DNA of 64,000 nt. Source: Neobacillus sp. YX16 (GTDB lineage Bacteria > Bacillota > Bacilli > Bacillales > Cytobacillaceae). The position numbers and the translations under genes were made by a program. Of the stretch, positions 9,540-19,253 are shown one piece after another. The notes below the pieces were generated by a model that did no database searches, had not been told where the DNA came from, and saw nothing but the letters and a program-made list of their open reading frames with translations. The stretch spans positions 264,001 to 328,000 of the forward strand of contig NZ_CP126115.1 of NCBI RefSeq assembly GCF_030123505.1, in the 5' to 3' direction. Position 1 is the first letter of the stretch. Every line of letters starts with the position of its first letter.

Positions 9540-11132
9540 ATGGCTGAATTAAACTCAAAATTATTTAGTGCTGCAGACAATTTGAGAAGCAAAATGGATG
9601 CATCAGAATACAAAAACTACTTATTAGGATTGATTTTTTACAAGTACTTATCTGATAAGTTATTAGAAAAAGTAGTTGAAATTGCAGATGAATCTCTAGA
9701 AGAATACAACACACAAGAAAAACAAACTCAATTATATATGGATTTATTAGCAGATGAAGATATAAAAAATGACTTGATTGAAACGTTATTGGATACATTG
9801 GGCTACCATATTGAACCAGAGTATTTATTTAATGTATTAACCAATCAAGCTAAACAAAACACCTTTCAGTTGAATGACTTGAATAAGGCCTTTATCGATT
9901 TGGCTACGAAATATGATCAATTTAATGGATTGTTTGATGATGTGGATTTGAAATCAAAAAAATTGGGATCAGATGATCAACAGCGAAACATTACTATTAC
10001 AGAAGTATTGAAGAAACTTAATGATATCGATGTGATAGGACATAATGGCGATATCATTGGGGATGCCTATGAGTTCTTGATTGGTCAATTTGCCTCAGAA
10101 GCTGGTAAGAAGGCTGGAGAATTTTATACACCTCATGAAGTATCTGATATGATGGCTCGTATTGCCGCAATTGGTCAAGAAGACAAAAAATTGTTTAGCG
10201 TATTTGACCCAACCATGGGCTCAGGTTCCTTGATGTTGAATATTCGAAACTATATAAACCATCCAGATAGTGTAAAGTACCATGGGCAAGAACTAAATAC
10301 AACGACTTATAATCTAGCGAAGATGAACCTGATCTTGCATGGTGTTGATAAAGAAGATATGCGTTTACGCAATGGGGATACATTGAACAAAGATTGGCCG
10401 ACAGATGAGCCTTATACCTTTGATTCTGTCCTTATGAATCCACCATACTCTGCAAACTGGTCTTCAGACGATACTTTCTTAGATGATTCTCGTTTCAATC
10501 GTTACGGGAAGTTAGCGCCAAAATCAAAAGCAGACTTTGCTTTTCTTTTACATGGGTTCTATCATTTGAAAGATTCGGGAACGATGGCAATCGTCTTACC
10601 GCATGGGGTACTGTTCCGTGGAGCTGCAGAAGGTGTGATTCGTAAAAAATTACTAGAAGATGGCAGTATTGATGCCGTAATTGGCATGCCAGCAAACTTA
10701 TTCTTTGGGACAACGATTCCAACCACAGTCATAATCTTGAAGAAAGATCGTACAAGTCGTGATGTTCTATTTATTGATGCAAGTAATGAGTTTACGAAAG
10801 GAAAGAACCAAAATAAACTTTCCAAAGAAAATATTGATAAGATTGTCGAAACGTATAAGAAGCGAGAAGATGTTGATAAATATGCCCACGTCGCTACTTT
10901 TGATGAAATCAAAGAGAATGATTTCAATTTGAACATTACTCGATACGTAGATACCTTTGAGGAAGAAGCACCTATTGATATGGCTACAATTGGGTCAGCA
11001 ATTCAAGACATTCGAAAAGAAAAAGCAGAACTAGAATCTAGTTTATTTGACATGATTTCTTCGCTACAATTTGATGGAGAAAACGCAGAGTGGATTAAAG
11101 GTGCACTAGAGGTGTTTAATCGTGAAAAATAA
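9540..11132 (+). CDS. hsdM: Type I restriction-modification DNA methyltransferase subunit
   Basis: HsdM methylates adenine in the bipartite target as part of the M2S1 and R2M2S1 complexes. The 530-residue protein has the N-terminal helical HsdM_N domain (about 1-140), the AdoMet motif DPTMGSGSL near residue 222 and the N6-adenine motif NPPYS near 300. Length is normal for the family. It overlaps the start of hsdS by 11 nt, so M and S are translationally coupled. Confidence 0.96.
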   Translation: MAELNSKLFSAADNLRSKMDASEYKNYLLGLIFYKYLSDKLLEKVVEIADESLEEYNTQEKQTQLYMDLLADEDIKNDLIETLLDTLGYHIEPEYLFNVLTNQAKQNTFQLNDLNKAFIDLATKYDQFNGLFDDVDLKSKKLGSDDQQRNITITEVLKKLNDIDVIGHNGDIIGDAYEFLIGQFASEAGKKAGEFYTPHEVSDMMARIAAIGQEDKKLFSVFDPTMGSGSLMLNIRNYINHPDSVKYHGQELNTTTYNLAKMNLILHGVDKEDMRLRNGDTLNKDWPTDEPYTFDSVLMNPPYSANWSSDDTFLDDSRFNRYGKLAPKSKADFAFLLHGFYHLKDSGTMAIVLPHGVLFRGAAEGVIRKKLLEDGSIDAVIGMPANLFFGTTIPTTVIILKKDRTSRDVLFIDASNEFTKGKNQNKLSKENIDKIVETYKKREDVDKYAHVATFDEIKENDFNLNITRYVDTFEEEAPIDMATIGSAIQDIRKEKAELESSLFDMISSLQFDGENAEWIKGALEVFNREK

Positions 11133-12375
11133 ACGTACACCAGACATTCGATTTGCGGGATTTACTGAAGATTGGGAACAGCGTAAGTTGGGAGAACTAC
11201 TTGAAATATGTTCTGCAGCTCGAGTTCACAAAAATGAATGGACAACATCTGGTGTTCGTTTTTTCAGATCAAGTGATGTAGTGTCTAACTTTAATGGAAA
11301 GAAAAATATACCAGCATTTATATCATATAGTTTATACGACGAGCTTTCTAAAAAATCTGGTATTGTGCAAACTGGGGATATATTAGTAACAGGTGGAGGA
11401 TCTATAGGGATTCCTTACCTTGTGGAAGATCAAGAGCCGTTATATTTTAAAGATGCTGATTTGATCTGGCTTAAAAGTGCAAATAAAATTGATGGGTATT
11501 TTATTTACTCATTTTTTGTGACGCCTCAACTACGTAAATATATTTCAAGCATTACTCATATAGGAACAATCTCACATTATACCATTGAACAGGCGAAAGA
11601 CACTCCAATAATATTGCCTGAACGAGTAGAACAAACCTTAATAGGTAACTTTTTTAAACAACTAGACGAAACGATCGCTCTTTATCAGCAAGAACTAACC
11701 ACCCTTAAACAAACAAAACAGGGATTCATGCAAAAAATGTTCCCAAAAGAAGGGGAGTCCGTGCCTGATGTTCGTTTCCCAGGGTTTACTGGGGATTGGG
11801 AACATTGTAAGTTGGGCGAAATAATGGACGTAACCTCTGTTAAGAGAATCCACCAATCAGATTGGACGGATAAAGGGGTAAGATTTTTAAGGGCAAGAGA
11901 TATAGTAGCAGCTTCGAAAAATGAGGAACCAAGTGACTATTTGTATATATCAGTTGATAAATATAACGAATATTCAAAGACCTCTGGGAAAGTTTCTCAA
12001 GGGGATTTGTTAGTAACTGGTGTTGGATCAATAGGAGTACCTATGTTAGTTACTGATGACGAGCCTATTTACTTCAAAGATGGGAATATAATATGGTTCA
12101 AAAATGAGCACAGAATAGAAGGTGATTTTTTCTACTATTCTTTCAAAAATAACAAAATCCAAAAGTATATTCGGGATGTAGCAGGAATTGGAACTGTTGG
12201 GACATATACAATTGATAGTGGGAAAAAGACACCAATCTCATTACCAAGCTTTGAGGAACAAACCAAAATCGGCAACTTCTTCAAACAACTAGACGATACT
12301 ATCATCCTTTATCAACGTGAATTAGAAGCCTTGAAAGAAACGAAAAAAGCATTCTTACAAAAGATGTTTGTCTAA
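11122..12375 (+). CDS. hsdS: Type I specificity subunit with two related recognition domains
   Basis: HsdS sets the target of the methylase and nuclease. Its 417 residues show the repeating layout TRD1 - coiled coil - TRD2 - coiled coil. Each half starts with a PDIRFAGFTEDWEQRKLGE-like segment and ends with a helical FFKQLDETIALYQQEL-like segment. The two TRDs are clearly paralogous (GVRFFRSSDVV and GVRFLRARDIV; GDILVTGGGSIGIP and GDLLVTGVGSIGVP). The recognised half-sites may therefore be similar and the full site close to symmetric. Confidence 0.95.
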   Translation: MKNKRTPDIRFAGFTEDWEQRKLGELLEICSAARVHKNEWTTSGVRFFRSSDVVSNFNGKKNIPAFISYSLYDELSKKSGIVQTGDILVTGGGSIGIPYLVEDQEPLYFKDADLIWLKSANKIDGYFIYSFFVTPQLRKYISSITHIGTISHYTIEQAKDTPIILPERVEQTLIGNFFKQLDETIALYQQELTTLKQTKQGFMQKMFPKEGESVPDVRFPGFTGDWEHCKLGEIMDVTSVKRIHQSDWTDKGVRFLRARDIVAASKNEEPSDYLYISVDKYNEYSKTSGKVSQGDLLVTGVGSIGVPMLVTDDEPIYFKDGNIIWFKNEHRIEGDFFYYSFKNNKIQKYIRDVAGIGTVGTYTIDSGKKTPISLPSFEEQTKIGNFFKQLDDTIILYQRELEALKETKKAFLQKMFV

Positions 12376-12398
12376 GCGAATAGAAGAGAGGAAGAAAC

Positions 12399-15300
12399 AT
12401 GACAAAGATACCACATAACGATGAAGCTGAAGTGGAACGTCGTCTGATTGAAGTGTTGGGGGATGGGCATAATCAGTGGAATTATCGTCCAGATTTAAAA
12501 TCAGAAGAAGACCTATGGAAGAACTTGCGTCAAAAGATTACGCAAAATAACTTATCAGAAATTGGGGAATACCCCATTTCTGATAAAGAATTTGATACGA
12601 TCAAAACTGAATTACTATCGAAAACAAAGACACCCTTTGATGCTGCTAGATGGCTCAAAGGGGAGAATGGAATCTCTCGCATTACGATTGAACGTGAAGA
12701 TGTTTCCCTAGGTTCAATGTCGCTGGTGTTGTACTCCAACCAAGACATTGGGGGTGGAATCTCTACATACGAAGTTGTTCATCAGATTGCGAAACAAAGG
12801 ACAAGCGTTGATGGTCGTAATCGTCGATTTGACGTGACACTTTTAATCAATGGGTTGCCAATTGTTCAAATTGAATTGAAACAGGTCAGTGCCAAAGACG
12901 GGGTATTCCAAGCCTATAATCAAATCAAGAAATACGCAGAAGAAGGGATGTTTAGAAATAATATCTTTTCTACTCTTCAGTTATTTGTCATTTCGAATGA
13001 ACAAACGACTCGCTATTTTGCTAATGCGATGCCAAAAGACATGCATAAGAAATTTGTTTTTAGCTGGCGGACAACGGACAATCGAAAAGTAGAAAATCTC
13101 TATGAATTTGTTAAACAAGTCTTAAATATTCCAGATGCACATCGCTTGATTGCCAACTATACGATTGTGAGTGAGGACCAAGATAACAAAGCCTTAATGG
13201 TGTTACACCCGTATCAAATTCATGCAATTGAAGCCTTGTTTACATCTGCCATGAAACATGAATCCGGATATGTTTGGCATGCGACTGGTTCAGGAAAAAC
13301 GTTAACAAGTTTTGTTTCTACGAAGTTATTGGCTCGCAAACCAGGTGTGGATCGTACCATTATGCTCATTGACCGGAAAGACTTAGATAATCAAACTACA
13401 ACTGAATTCACCAAATTTGCTTCTGAGTTTAATACCGGTATTTCTTCTGGTAATGCTAAGTCTAATAGCTTGATTCTTGGAACCGGAAGTGCGAAGGAAT
13501 TAAGTAATACCCTACTATCTGATGCCAATTCCAATACAGTGATTATTACCACTCGTCAAAAATTAGAAGCTGCCCTGCGCTACGCCCAAAAAATAGAAGA
13601 TCAAAAAGGCACTCAGCGCTTTAAGAAATTACTGGGGCAACATATTGTGTTTGTCGTAGATGAATGCCATCGTGCGTTAAGTGCAGAAGGAATGGAAGGG
13701 ATTAAGGGATTTTTCCCGAAGTCAACATGGTTTGGATTCACAGGTACACCAATATTTGATGTAAACAAGAAACAAGCTAAAGGCCGATTAGCTCGCACAA
13801 CTCATGATCAATATGGGGAAGTCTTGCACACCTATACCATTAAGAATGCGTTAGATGATGGGGCTGTTTTAGGGTTCCAAGTAGAGCACGAAGATACGAT
13901 TGAACCCACATCATTAAATAATTATATTTTTAAGCAACTGCGTCAAAATGAAAAATACGCCAATGTTAGTGATGATGAAATTAATAACATCATCGATCAA
14001 ATGGATGGAATGGAAAAGGAAGCATATCTTGAACCATCTTCTTTCGAAAGTGATGAACATATTCAAAAAGTCATTCATAAGATTTTTAGGCCGGATAATG
14101 CCTATACCAAATTTGATTTCCAAAATGGTCGCCCACAAAAGTCTGCCATTTTAACAACAAGTTCCATTGATATGGCGAAACGTTACTATCATGCAATCAA
14201 GGAAATGACCAAAGATCCAGAATGGTTGACGAAGGAATTTGCTGGACATCCAATTCGAACGGGGCGTACGATTGAAGATCCGGATTTCCCACGAATTGCC
14301 ATCACCTATTCGATGCAAGAAAACGAAGATAGTTCCAAACAAATTCAAGATGAAATGAAAGAAATTATCAAGGATTATAACGGTTATTATCATACTGCTT
14401 GGTCGATAGAAGATATTGAACGATATAATGGAGATATCAACAATCGCTTAGCTCGTAAAAAAGCAGAATTCAAAGAATTTGGGAAACAAATTGATCTTGT
14501 CATTGTCGTAGATCGCTTATTGACTGGATTCGATGCACCAACGATTCAAACGTTATTTGTGGATCGTAATTTAAGCTATGCCAATTTGATCCAAGCCTTT
14601 TCTCGCACTAATCGTACCTATCCTGGAAAGACAAAAGGATTGATTGTGACATATCGGAAACCTTGGACAATGGAAAAAAATGTAAAAGACGCTACGAAGT
14701 TATATTCTGAAGCACAAGAGGAATCTAATCTTGTTTATCCAACTTATGATGAATCGAAGAAACGCTTCAAAAAGGCTCACAAAACATTGCAAACACTGGT
14801 GCCAAATCCAATCGATATTAACGAGCACTCACCTCTTGAAATCCGGATTGAATTTGTGAAAGCTTTCCAAGAATTAAACAATGCCTACGAAGCTTTAGTT
14901 ACGTATGATGATTACAACGATGATATGGAAAAATCAGCAGCACTTCAAGAACAGGTGAAGACCTTAGAAGAATATATTGGCGTATACAACACGGTTAAGG
15001 GTTCATTAGTAGATGAAGGGGACCAAGGTGGACCGAGTCCAGATTTTTCAGACATTGAATTCTATGGAGAAAATGCGATTAAGATCTATGATATTGACTC
15101 AACTTATATTGACCGACTATTAGGAACGTACTCAGCCAATAATCAAAATATCCGTGACGAGATCGAAAAAGCACTTCAAAAACTGAAGAAATCAGAAATT
15201 GTTAAAGACGTGTACCGTGCGATTTTAAACGCTATTGATGCCAAAGAAATAGATCCAGAGGAAGATATTCTTGTAGTGAAACGACACTTCTTTACTGAAT

Positions 15301-15557
15301 CCTATAATAAAGCGATTGAAGAATTTGCGAATACCTGGTTTGTGGAAGAAAATGAGCTGCATTTATCCGCGATTCAATATGTGCTAGGAACAGACCCTAT
15401 TCCGAATATTGGGGGAATCATCAACAGCAAGCAATTTGATAAGTATAAAGCCGTACATCCAGATGCAAAACCATTGAAATACGGACCAGAAATGAAGCGT
15501 CAGTGGAGAAAGACATTAGATGAAGTCATTGTACCCTTGGATGATGAGTTGAGATAA
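12399..15557 (+). CDS. hsdR: Type I restriction endonuclease / translocase subunit
   Basis: HsdR is the ATP-driven translocase and nuclease of the type I enzyme. The 1052-residue protein has a PD-(D/E)xK nuclease domain (FDVTLL near residue 144, then IELKQ near 158), the SF2 helicase motif I HATGSGKTLTS near 292, motif II VVDECHRA near 420, motif III GFTGTP, and late helicase motifs including RLLTGFDAP and QAFSRTNRTYPGK. All key residues are present and there is no frameshift. It starts 24 nt after hsdS with GAGAGGAAG upstream, so it belongs to the same operon. Confidence 0.96.
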   Translation: MTKIPHNDEAEVERRLIEVLGDGHNQWNYRPDLKSEEDLWKNLRQKITQNNLSEIGEYPISDKEFDTIKTELLSKTKTPFDAARWLKGENGISRITIEREDVSLGSMSLVLYSNQDIGGGISTYEVVHQIAKQRTSVDGRNRRFDVTLLINGLPIVQIELKQVSAKDGVFQAYNQIKKYAEEGMFRNNIFSTLQLFVISNEQTTRYFANAMPKDMHKKFVFSWRTTDNRKVENLYEFVKQVLNIPDAHRLIANYTIVSEDQDNKALMVLHPYQIHAIEALFTSAMKHESGYVWHATGSGKTLTSFVSTKLLARKPGVDRTIMLIDRKDLDNQTTTEFTKFASEFNTGISSGNAKSNSLILGTGSAKELSNTLLSDANSNTVIITTRQKLEAALRYAQKIEDQKGTQRFKKLLGQHIVFVVDECHRALSAEGMEGIKGFFPKSTWFGFTGTPIFDVNKKQAKGRLARTTHDQYGEVLHTYTIKNALDDGAVLGFQVEHEDTIEPTSLNNYIFKQLRQNEKYANVSDDEINNIIDQMDGMEKEAYLEPSSFESDEHIQKVIHKIFRPDNAYTKFDFQNGRPQKSAILTTSSIDMAKRYYHAIKEMTKDPEWLTKEFAGHPIRTGRTIEDPDFPRIAITYSMQENEDSSKQIQDEMKEIIKDYNGYYHTAWSIEDIERYNGDINNRLARKKAEFKEFGKQIDLVIVVDRLLTGFDAPTIQTLFVDRNLSYANLIQAFSRTNRTYPGKTKGLIVTYRKPWTMEKNVKDATKLYSEAQEESNLVYPTYDESKKRFKKAHKTLQTLVPNPIDINEHSPLEIRIEFVKAFQELNNAYEALVTYDDYNDDMEKSAALQEQVKTLEEYIGVYNTVKGSLVDEGDQGGPSPDFSDIEFYGENAIKIYDIDSTYIDRLLGTYSANNQNIRDEIEKALQKLKKSEIVKDVYRAILNAIDAKEIDPEEDILVVKRHFFTESYNKAIEEFANTWFVEENELHLSAIQYVLGTDPIPNIGGIINSKQFDKYKAVHPDAKPLKYGPEMKRQWRKTLDEVIVPLDDELR

Positions 15558-15788
15558 AATCGTTTTGAAATTAACGCCTATCTTTATAGGAGTCAGAGAC
15601 GTAGAATTTTTTTATAGGTAATTTATAATGATTAAGGCAGCCTGAATATTGAATCCAATTACAATTTTGAAGAACTTTTTCCGAACCTAAGAGGCGCATG
15701 AAATATATTCATGCGTCTTCTCTATTTAAATAGGTAAGTGCTATTCCAACATATATAATTAAATCTGTATATGCTATCAACTCACGGA
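15558..15788. other. Intergenic region after hsdR
   Basis: There is no gene here. A short inverted sequence (GAGGCGCATGAA and TTCATGCGTCTTC, about 15690-15720) forms a likely terminator-like hairpin for the hsd operon. The rest is AT-rich and leads into the resolvase control region. Confidence 0.5.
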
Positions 15789-15873
15789 AGTGTCATAACT
15801 TAAAAGTTTTGACTACATCTTTCCAGTGTGGTAGTATCAGTGTATACAACGGTGTCATAACTTAGTGTCATAA
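15789..15873. promoter_or_regulatory. res-like repeats upstream of the resolvase
   Basis: GTGTCATAACTTA occurs at about 15790-15802 and 15852-15864, with a partial third copy GTGTCATAA at 15865-15873. Repeats just upstream of a resolvase/invertase gene are the usual binding (res) sites and also allow self-repression. Confidence 0.6.
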
Positions 15874-15902
15874 ATATATATGCAAAAAGGGGGTTAATCA
15901 CT

Positions 15903-16466
15903 ATGAAATATGGTTATGCCAGAGTAAGCACGATACAGCAAGATTTAGAATCACAGCTTCAGGCGTTAAAGAATGAAGGCTGCGAAGTTATCTATTCGGA
16001 GAAATTCACAGGGACGAAAGCAGACCGACCAAAATTTAAGGAGGTACTGGCGAAGCTGGAAGCAGGCGACACATTGACCGTAACTAAGCTAGATCGCTTC
16101 GCACGTTCTACAGTAGACGCGATCAAAACAGTAAAAGAGCTATTCGAAAGGGGCATAAAGGTACACGTCCTTAATATGGGGCTAGTTGAAGACACGCCCA
16201 CAGGGAGACTGATACTAACAATTATGAGCGGCTTCGCAGAGTTCGAGAGAGATATGATAGTTGAACGAACCCAGGAAGGGAAAGCATTGGCAAGGCAGCG
16301 TGAGGATTTTAGAGAGGGGCGACCAAGGAAATTTAAAAAGGCACAAATAGAGCATGCACTGAAGCTCCTTGAAACCAATTCTTACAATCAAGTAGAGGAT
16401 ATAACCGGTATAAGTAAAAGCACGTTAATAAGGGCTAAGAAACGTCAGGATCAGCTTAGTCATTGA
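15903..16466 (+). CDS. Serine recombinase (resolvase/invertase family)
   Basis: This 187-residue small serine recombinase is of the kind found on Gram-positive plasmids. The nucleophile Ser9 sits in YARVST. Family motifs [21 protein letters not shown], and [19 protein letters not shown] follow, and a C-terminal helix-turn-helix ([20 protein letters not shown]) binds DNA. The GGGGG ribosome site is strong. It may resolve or invert DNA at the repeats just upstream. No intact partner transposase is nearby, so it was probably acquired as a plasmid-derived module. Confidence 0.93.
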   Translation: MKYGYARVSTIQQDLESQLQALKNEGCEVIYSEKFTGTKADRPKFKEVLAKLEAGDTLTVTKLDRFARSTVDAIKTVKELFERGIKVHVLNMGLVEDTPTGRLILTIMSGFAEFERDMIVERTQEGKALARQREDFREGRPRKFKKAQIEHALKLLETNSYNQVEDITGISKSTLIRAKKRQDQLSH

Positions 16467-16467
16467 A

Positions 16468-16722
16468 ATGGAAGTACAGAGTAATATGAGTCGACCATTT
16501 AGGTCGATTTTTTATTTGAAGTATATAAATTTACAGGATAAAAGGTCGATGGTTTTAATTACAATCAGAATACTAACAGCAGTTACAACCATAGTTATGG
16601 TTGTAATACCGTTACCTATTGTTGTAATCACTGCCAAAGAAATTGGTACAGTTGCCATCATTGTTACAGTTCTTCTTAGTAAACTAAAAGGTGCGTTAGT
16701 TGAAAAAGAATGGGCTGCATAG
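16468..16722 (+). CDS. Possible small membrane protein
   Basis: This 84-codon reading frame begins one base after the resolvase stop. The C-terminal ~57 residues hold two hydrophobic stretches (MVLITIRILTAVTTIVMVVI and a second ending VTVLLSKL). The first part looks non-protein-like, so translation may start at the internal ATG near 16549. It has no recognised family and the ribosome sites are weak. A terminator follows at 16744. Confidence 0.3.
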   Translation: MEVQSNMSRPFRSIFYLKYINLQDKRSMVLITIRILTAVTTIVMVVIPLPIVVITAKEIGTVAIIVTVLLSKLKGALVEKEWAA

Positions 16723-16743
16723 GTTAACTAGACCATAAAAATC

Positions 16744-16776
16744 TGCGTACATAATGTTCAATATGTACGCCTTTTT
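16744..16776 (+). terminator. Rho-independent terminator
   Basis: GCGTACATA and TATGTACGC form a perfect 9-bp stem followed by CTTTTT. It ends the resolvase transcription unit. Confidence 0.8.
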
Positions 16777-17019
16777 GGTGGAAATTCAAAATCTTTTACA
16801 CATTAAACGGACCAAATGAAATATGTCCACTATGTATAATATATGAGCTTTAGCGGTCCCTTTTCTTTGAAGAAGGGTCGTGTAACCTTGATAGGTGTTG
16901 GAGTAGAGTTATCCTGCTCCCTATCCAAGTGAAACACTATCCTGCATGGTTCAAAGTCAAAGGCATATATTATACATATCTAATATGTAAGAGCCTTTTA
17001 AATTCAAGGAATTTCCACC
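16777..17019. repeat. 243-bp imperfect palindromic element, MITE-like or structured RNA
   Basis: The ends GGTGGAAATTC (16777-16787) and GAATTTCCACC (17009-17019) are perfect inverse complements. Inside, TATGTATAATATATG (16831-16845) pairs exactly with 16964-16978, and the sequences between inner and outer arms also align. The apex has its own hairpins (CTTGATAGG with CCTATCCAAG; GGAGTA with TGCTCC). No protein is encoded and no target-site duplication is obvious. It lies 80 bp beyond the 3' end of the HNH gene. Confidence 0.65.
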
Positions 17020-17100
17020 TTAGACTTGATAACAGTTGCAGCCTTTTCTTTGAGGAAGTTAGTTATAGAAGGAAATATAAACTTTAGTGGAGAATTTAAT

Positions 17101-18753
17101 CTATGCCGTAAACACTACTTTTTCATTCCAATAATCATTAACCTGTTTGATCCATTGGCGAAATTCGTCTATATTTTTCTCGAATTTTGCCACATTACAA
17201 TTCTTGCAGCATGGTACAACATTTTCTTCCGTATAGCCATTTGTTCCATCTTTTCGGTCAAGACCATTATAGAGTACGATGGTATCCGTTCTGGGCTTTC
17301 CAGTTTTATTATCTTTCAAATCCTTTGCCACATTGCTGTGTGGCTCCCCGCAATAGAAGCAAGGCTGAGTAATGAAAGAACAGAATGCTTCAAAAGGGAG
17401 AACATCGTTAAATCCAAGAATGTTTTTTGAACGGGATTTTACTTTTTTATACAAGTTTGTCATGATAGCTGTAACCCTGTCTTGGTGTTTGCTTTTAATA
17501 AATAGGCTGTTAAAGCATCCACAACTAATGGTGTTGCCCTTATTTACCTCATATTTATCTGCCGTGTGTGGGTTTCCGCAAACACATTGGCAATGTAATT
17601 TAATATACGATTGCCCACTTGGTCGAATGTGGCGTTCATAGGAAAGGACGGTTAACCATCCAAACGTCTTTCCAATCATTTCATCGGGTGTATAGGTTCT
17701 ATCAGGTCGGGGAGGATGTGAAATGGGAGTCACCTCAATTGGAATATGCGGTTTCCATTTAGGAATTACCCCACCGTTTACTACAAATACTTGATATATT
17801 TTCAAAATCAAAGCACGAAATTCTTCATAGGAAAGTTCTCCTTTCGCTTTATTGCAATGTGTGCAGCAAGGCACTACGTTATTTATGATATACCCCTTTT
17901 TATTTTCGACACGGTCCAAGCCATTCACCCATATCGCGGCTTCTGGAAGTACATGCAATTTCCTCCCTGAGTCCCGGTCTTTCAGCATGGCACTAAAAGG
18001 ATCGCCGCAATAATGGCAAGGGAGCTGGATGAAGTATTTGAATTCTTCAAAGGAAATAATATCTGTAAATCCTAATTGTTTTGTACGTTTAACGACAGAG
18101 CTGTGATAGTGGTTAAGGAAAATCGCGTAAAAACGATCCGTATAACGATTAGAGGGAAAGTGTTCGCACCCGCAATGTGTTCGATTTCCATTTTCAAGGT
18201 CGTATTTTTTTACTGAAACCAACGCAGGATTTCCGCAGTCGCATTGACATAAGTATCTGATTTCTACTTTTGTTTTTAAACGGTGCCGTACTACTTCTTT
18301 TGGAACTAATTTTCCGAATTTCACTCCCAGCAGAGGAGTGTGATCTCTTGTTCCTTGCTTGCATCCGCAAGATTGAGTTTTACCGCTTATCACGTTATGA
18401 GCCTCTTTATCCACTGTTTCGTCTGGATTGCAGTCACAAATACATTTGAACAAATATCTATAATAGTTTTTATCTTTGAAGGAGTAAAAACCAACAATGA
18501 CTAAATCTCCAAATCGTTCACCAATATGCTTTTCGAAATCTCGCTTGTTACAGCCGCCACATGTATCTGTCTTACCATATACAACGTGTCGAGCTTCCTT
18601 ATCAACGATTTCATTTGGATCGCAGTCGCAGACACATTTGAAACGATAACGGTAACTACCTGTATCTGTTTTCTCTGAATAATACTCAATAATCTTCAAG
18701 CTACCAAACTTTTCTCCAACATACTCTTTGAAACGTTTCTTAACAGTTGTCAT
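17101..18753 (-). CDS. Double-HNH endonuclease with four Cys-rich zinc repeats
   Basis: The product of about 550 residues starts at ATG 18753, after GGTGGTGAT; in-frame upstream codons add up to 20 residues without a better ribosome site. It contains four repeats of the form GxxFGxL...C-x-CDC...SCGC (about 12-68, 77-131, 142-196, 360-413). Two HNH-type domains (about 246-305 and 465-525) each have PCxYCG, NGLDR and NNVVPCC-x2-CN. The order repeat-repeat-repeat-HNH-repeat-HNH suggests internal duplication. Related single-HNH proteins are phage or homing-type endonucleases. The target is unknown. It is oriented opposite to its neighbours. Confidence 0.85.
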   Translation of the reverse strand: MTTVKKRFKEYVGEKFGSLKIIEYYSEKTDTGSYRYRFKCVCDCDPNEIVDKEARHVVYGKTDTCGGCNKRDFEKHIGERFGDLVIVGFYSFKDKNYYRYLFKCICDCNPDETVDKEAHNVISGKTQSCGCKQGTRDHTPLLGVKFGKLVPKEVVRHRLKTKVEIRYLCQCDCGNPALVSVKKYDLENGNRTHCGCEHFPSNRYTDRFYAIFLNHYHSSVVKRTKQLGFTDIISFEEFKYFIQLPCHYCGDPFSAMLKDRDSGRKLHVLPEAAIWVNGLDRVENKKGYIINNVVPCCTHCNKAKGELSYEEFRALILKIYQVFVVNGGVIPKWKPHIPIEVTPISHPPRPDRTYTPDEMIGKTFGWLTVLSYERHIRPSGQSYIKLHCQCVCGNPHTADKYEVNKGNTISCGCFNSLFIKSKHQDRVTAIMTNLYKKVKSRSKNILGFNDVLPFEAFCSFITQPCFYCGEPHSNVAKDLKDNKTGKPRTDTIVLYNGLDRKDGTNGYTEENVVPCCKNCNVAKFEKNIDEFRQWIKQVNDYWNEKVVFTA

Positions 18754-19253
18754 ATCTATCACCACCATTCTATTATTATTAATTGGAGTGGAGGATATAC
18801 CATTTGATACCAATGAAAACAGAGCAAATTTTTCGTTTCTACTTTTATTGATATCTATTGGGGGATACGCTTACGCATATCGTTAGCTCACAGGAACGAA
18901 GGAGCATGGTTGCTCTTGACAATGCGGTATAAATGAAATTGGGTCCAAAATAGTTAGATTGGAAACTTTAGTTTCTAACTGGAAAAAGATAGATTCGTTG
19001 ATAAACTGCAACCGCGAAAGATAAAGGGATTTTTTATCGCAATGCGGAATGGCTGCAACTATTGCGCGTTTAAAGACATATGCAAAGGGGAATAGAAGGT
19101 AGTATATTCTATCTTCGTTTTCGTTTTGTAACATTTTTTTACTTTTTTGCGAAATTTGTTCAACACAAATTCCACCGTGTATGGTATTATATGTATAAAT
19201 CTTGTGCTACCTTCCGAAGATAGAGAATATAATCTCTAAAAGGGGGTGATAGC
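18754..19253. other. 500-bp non-coding region with hairpins and operator-like repeats
   Basis: I see no convincing gene. It is rich in short inverted repeats (GTTAG...CTAAC at 18952-18980; GATAAA...TTTATC near 19020-19039). The right part holds the promoter and operators of the toxin-antitoxin operon: TATATTCTATCTTCG (19103-19117) is inverted relative to CGAAGATAGAGAATAT (19215-19230), and TAGAGA-N6-TCTCTA (19221-19238) overlaps the leader just before the ribosome site. Autorepression by the antitoxin is inferred. Confidence 0.5.

Noticed and set aside
13948..14154. Frames inside hsdR on both strands
   Set aside because: These are out-of-frame shadows of a long, intact helicase gene.
18883..19134. 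An 83-codon minus-strand frame upstream of the HNH gene
   Set aside because: No ribosome site, hairpin-rich composition and no protein-like pattern; it overlaps the toxin-antitoxin control region.
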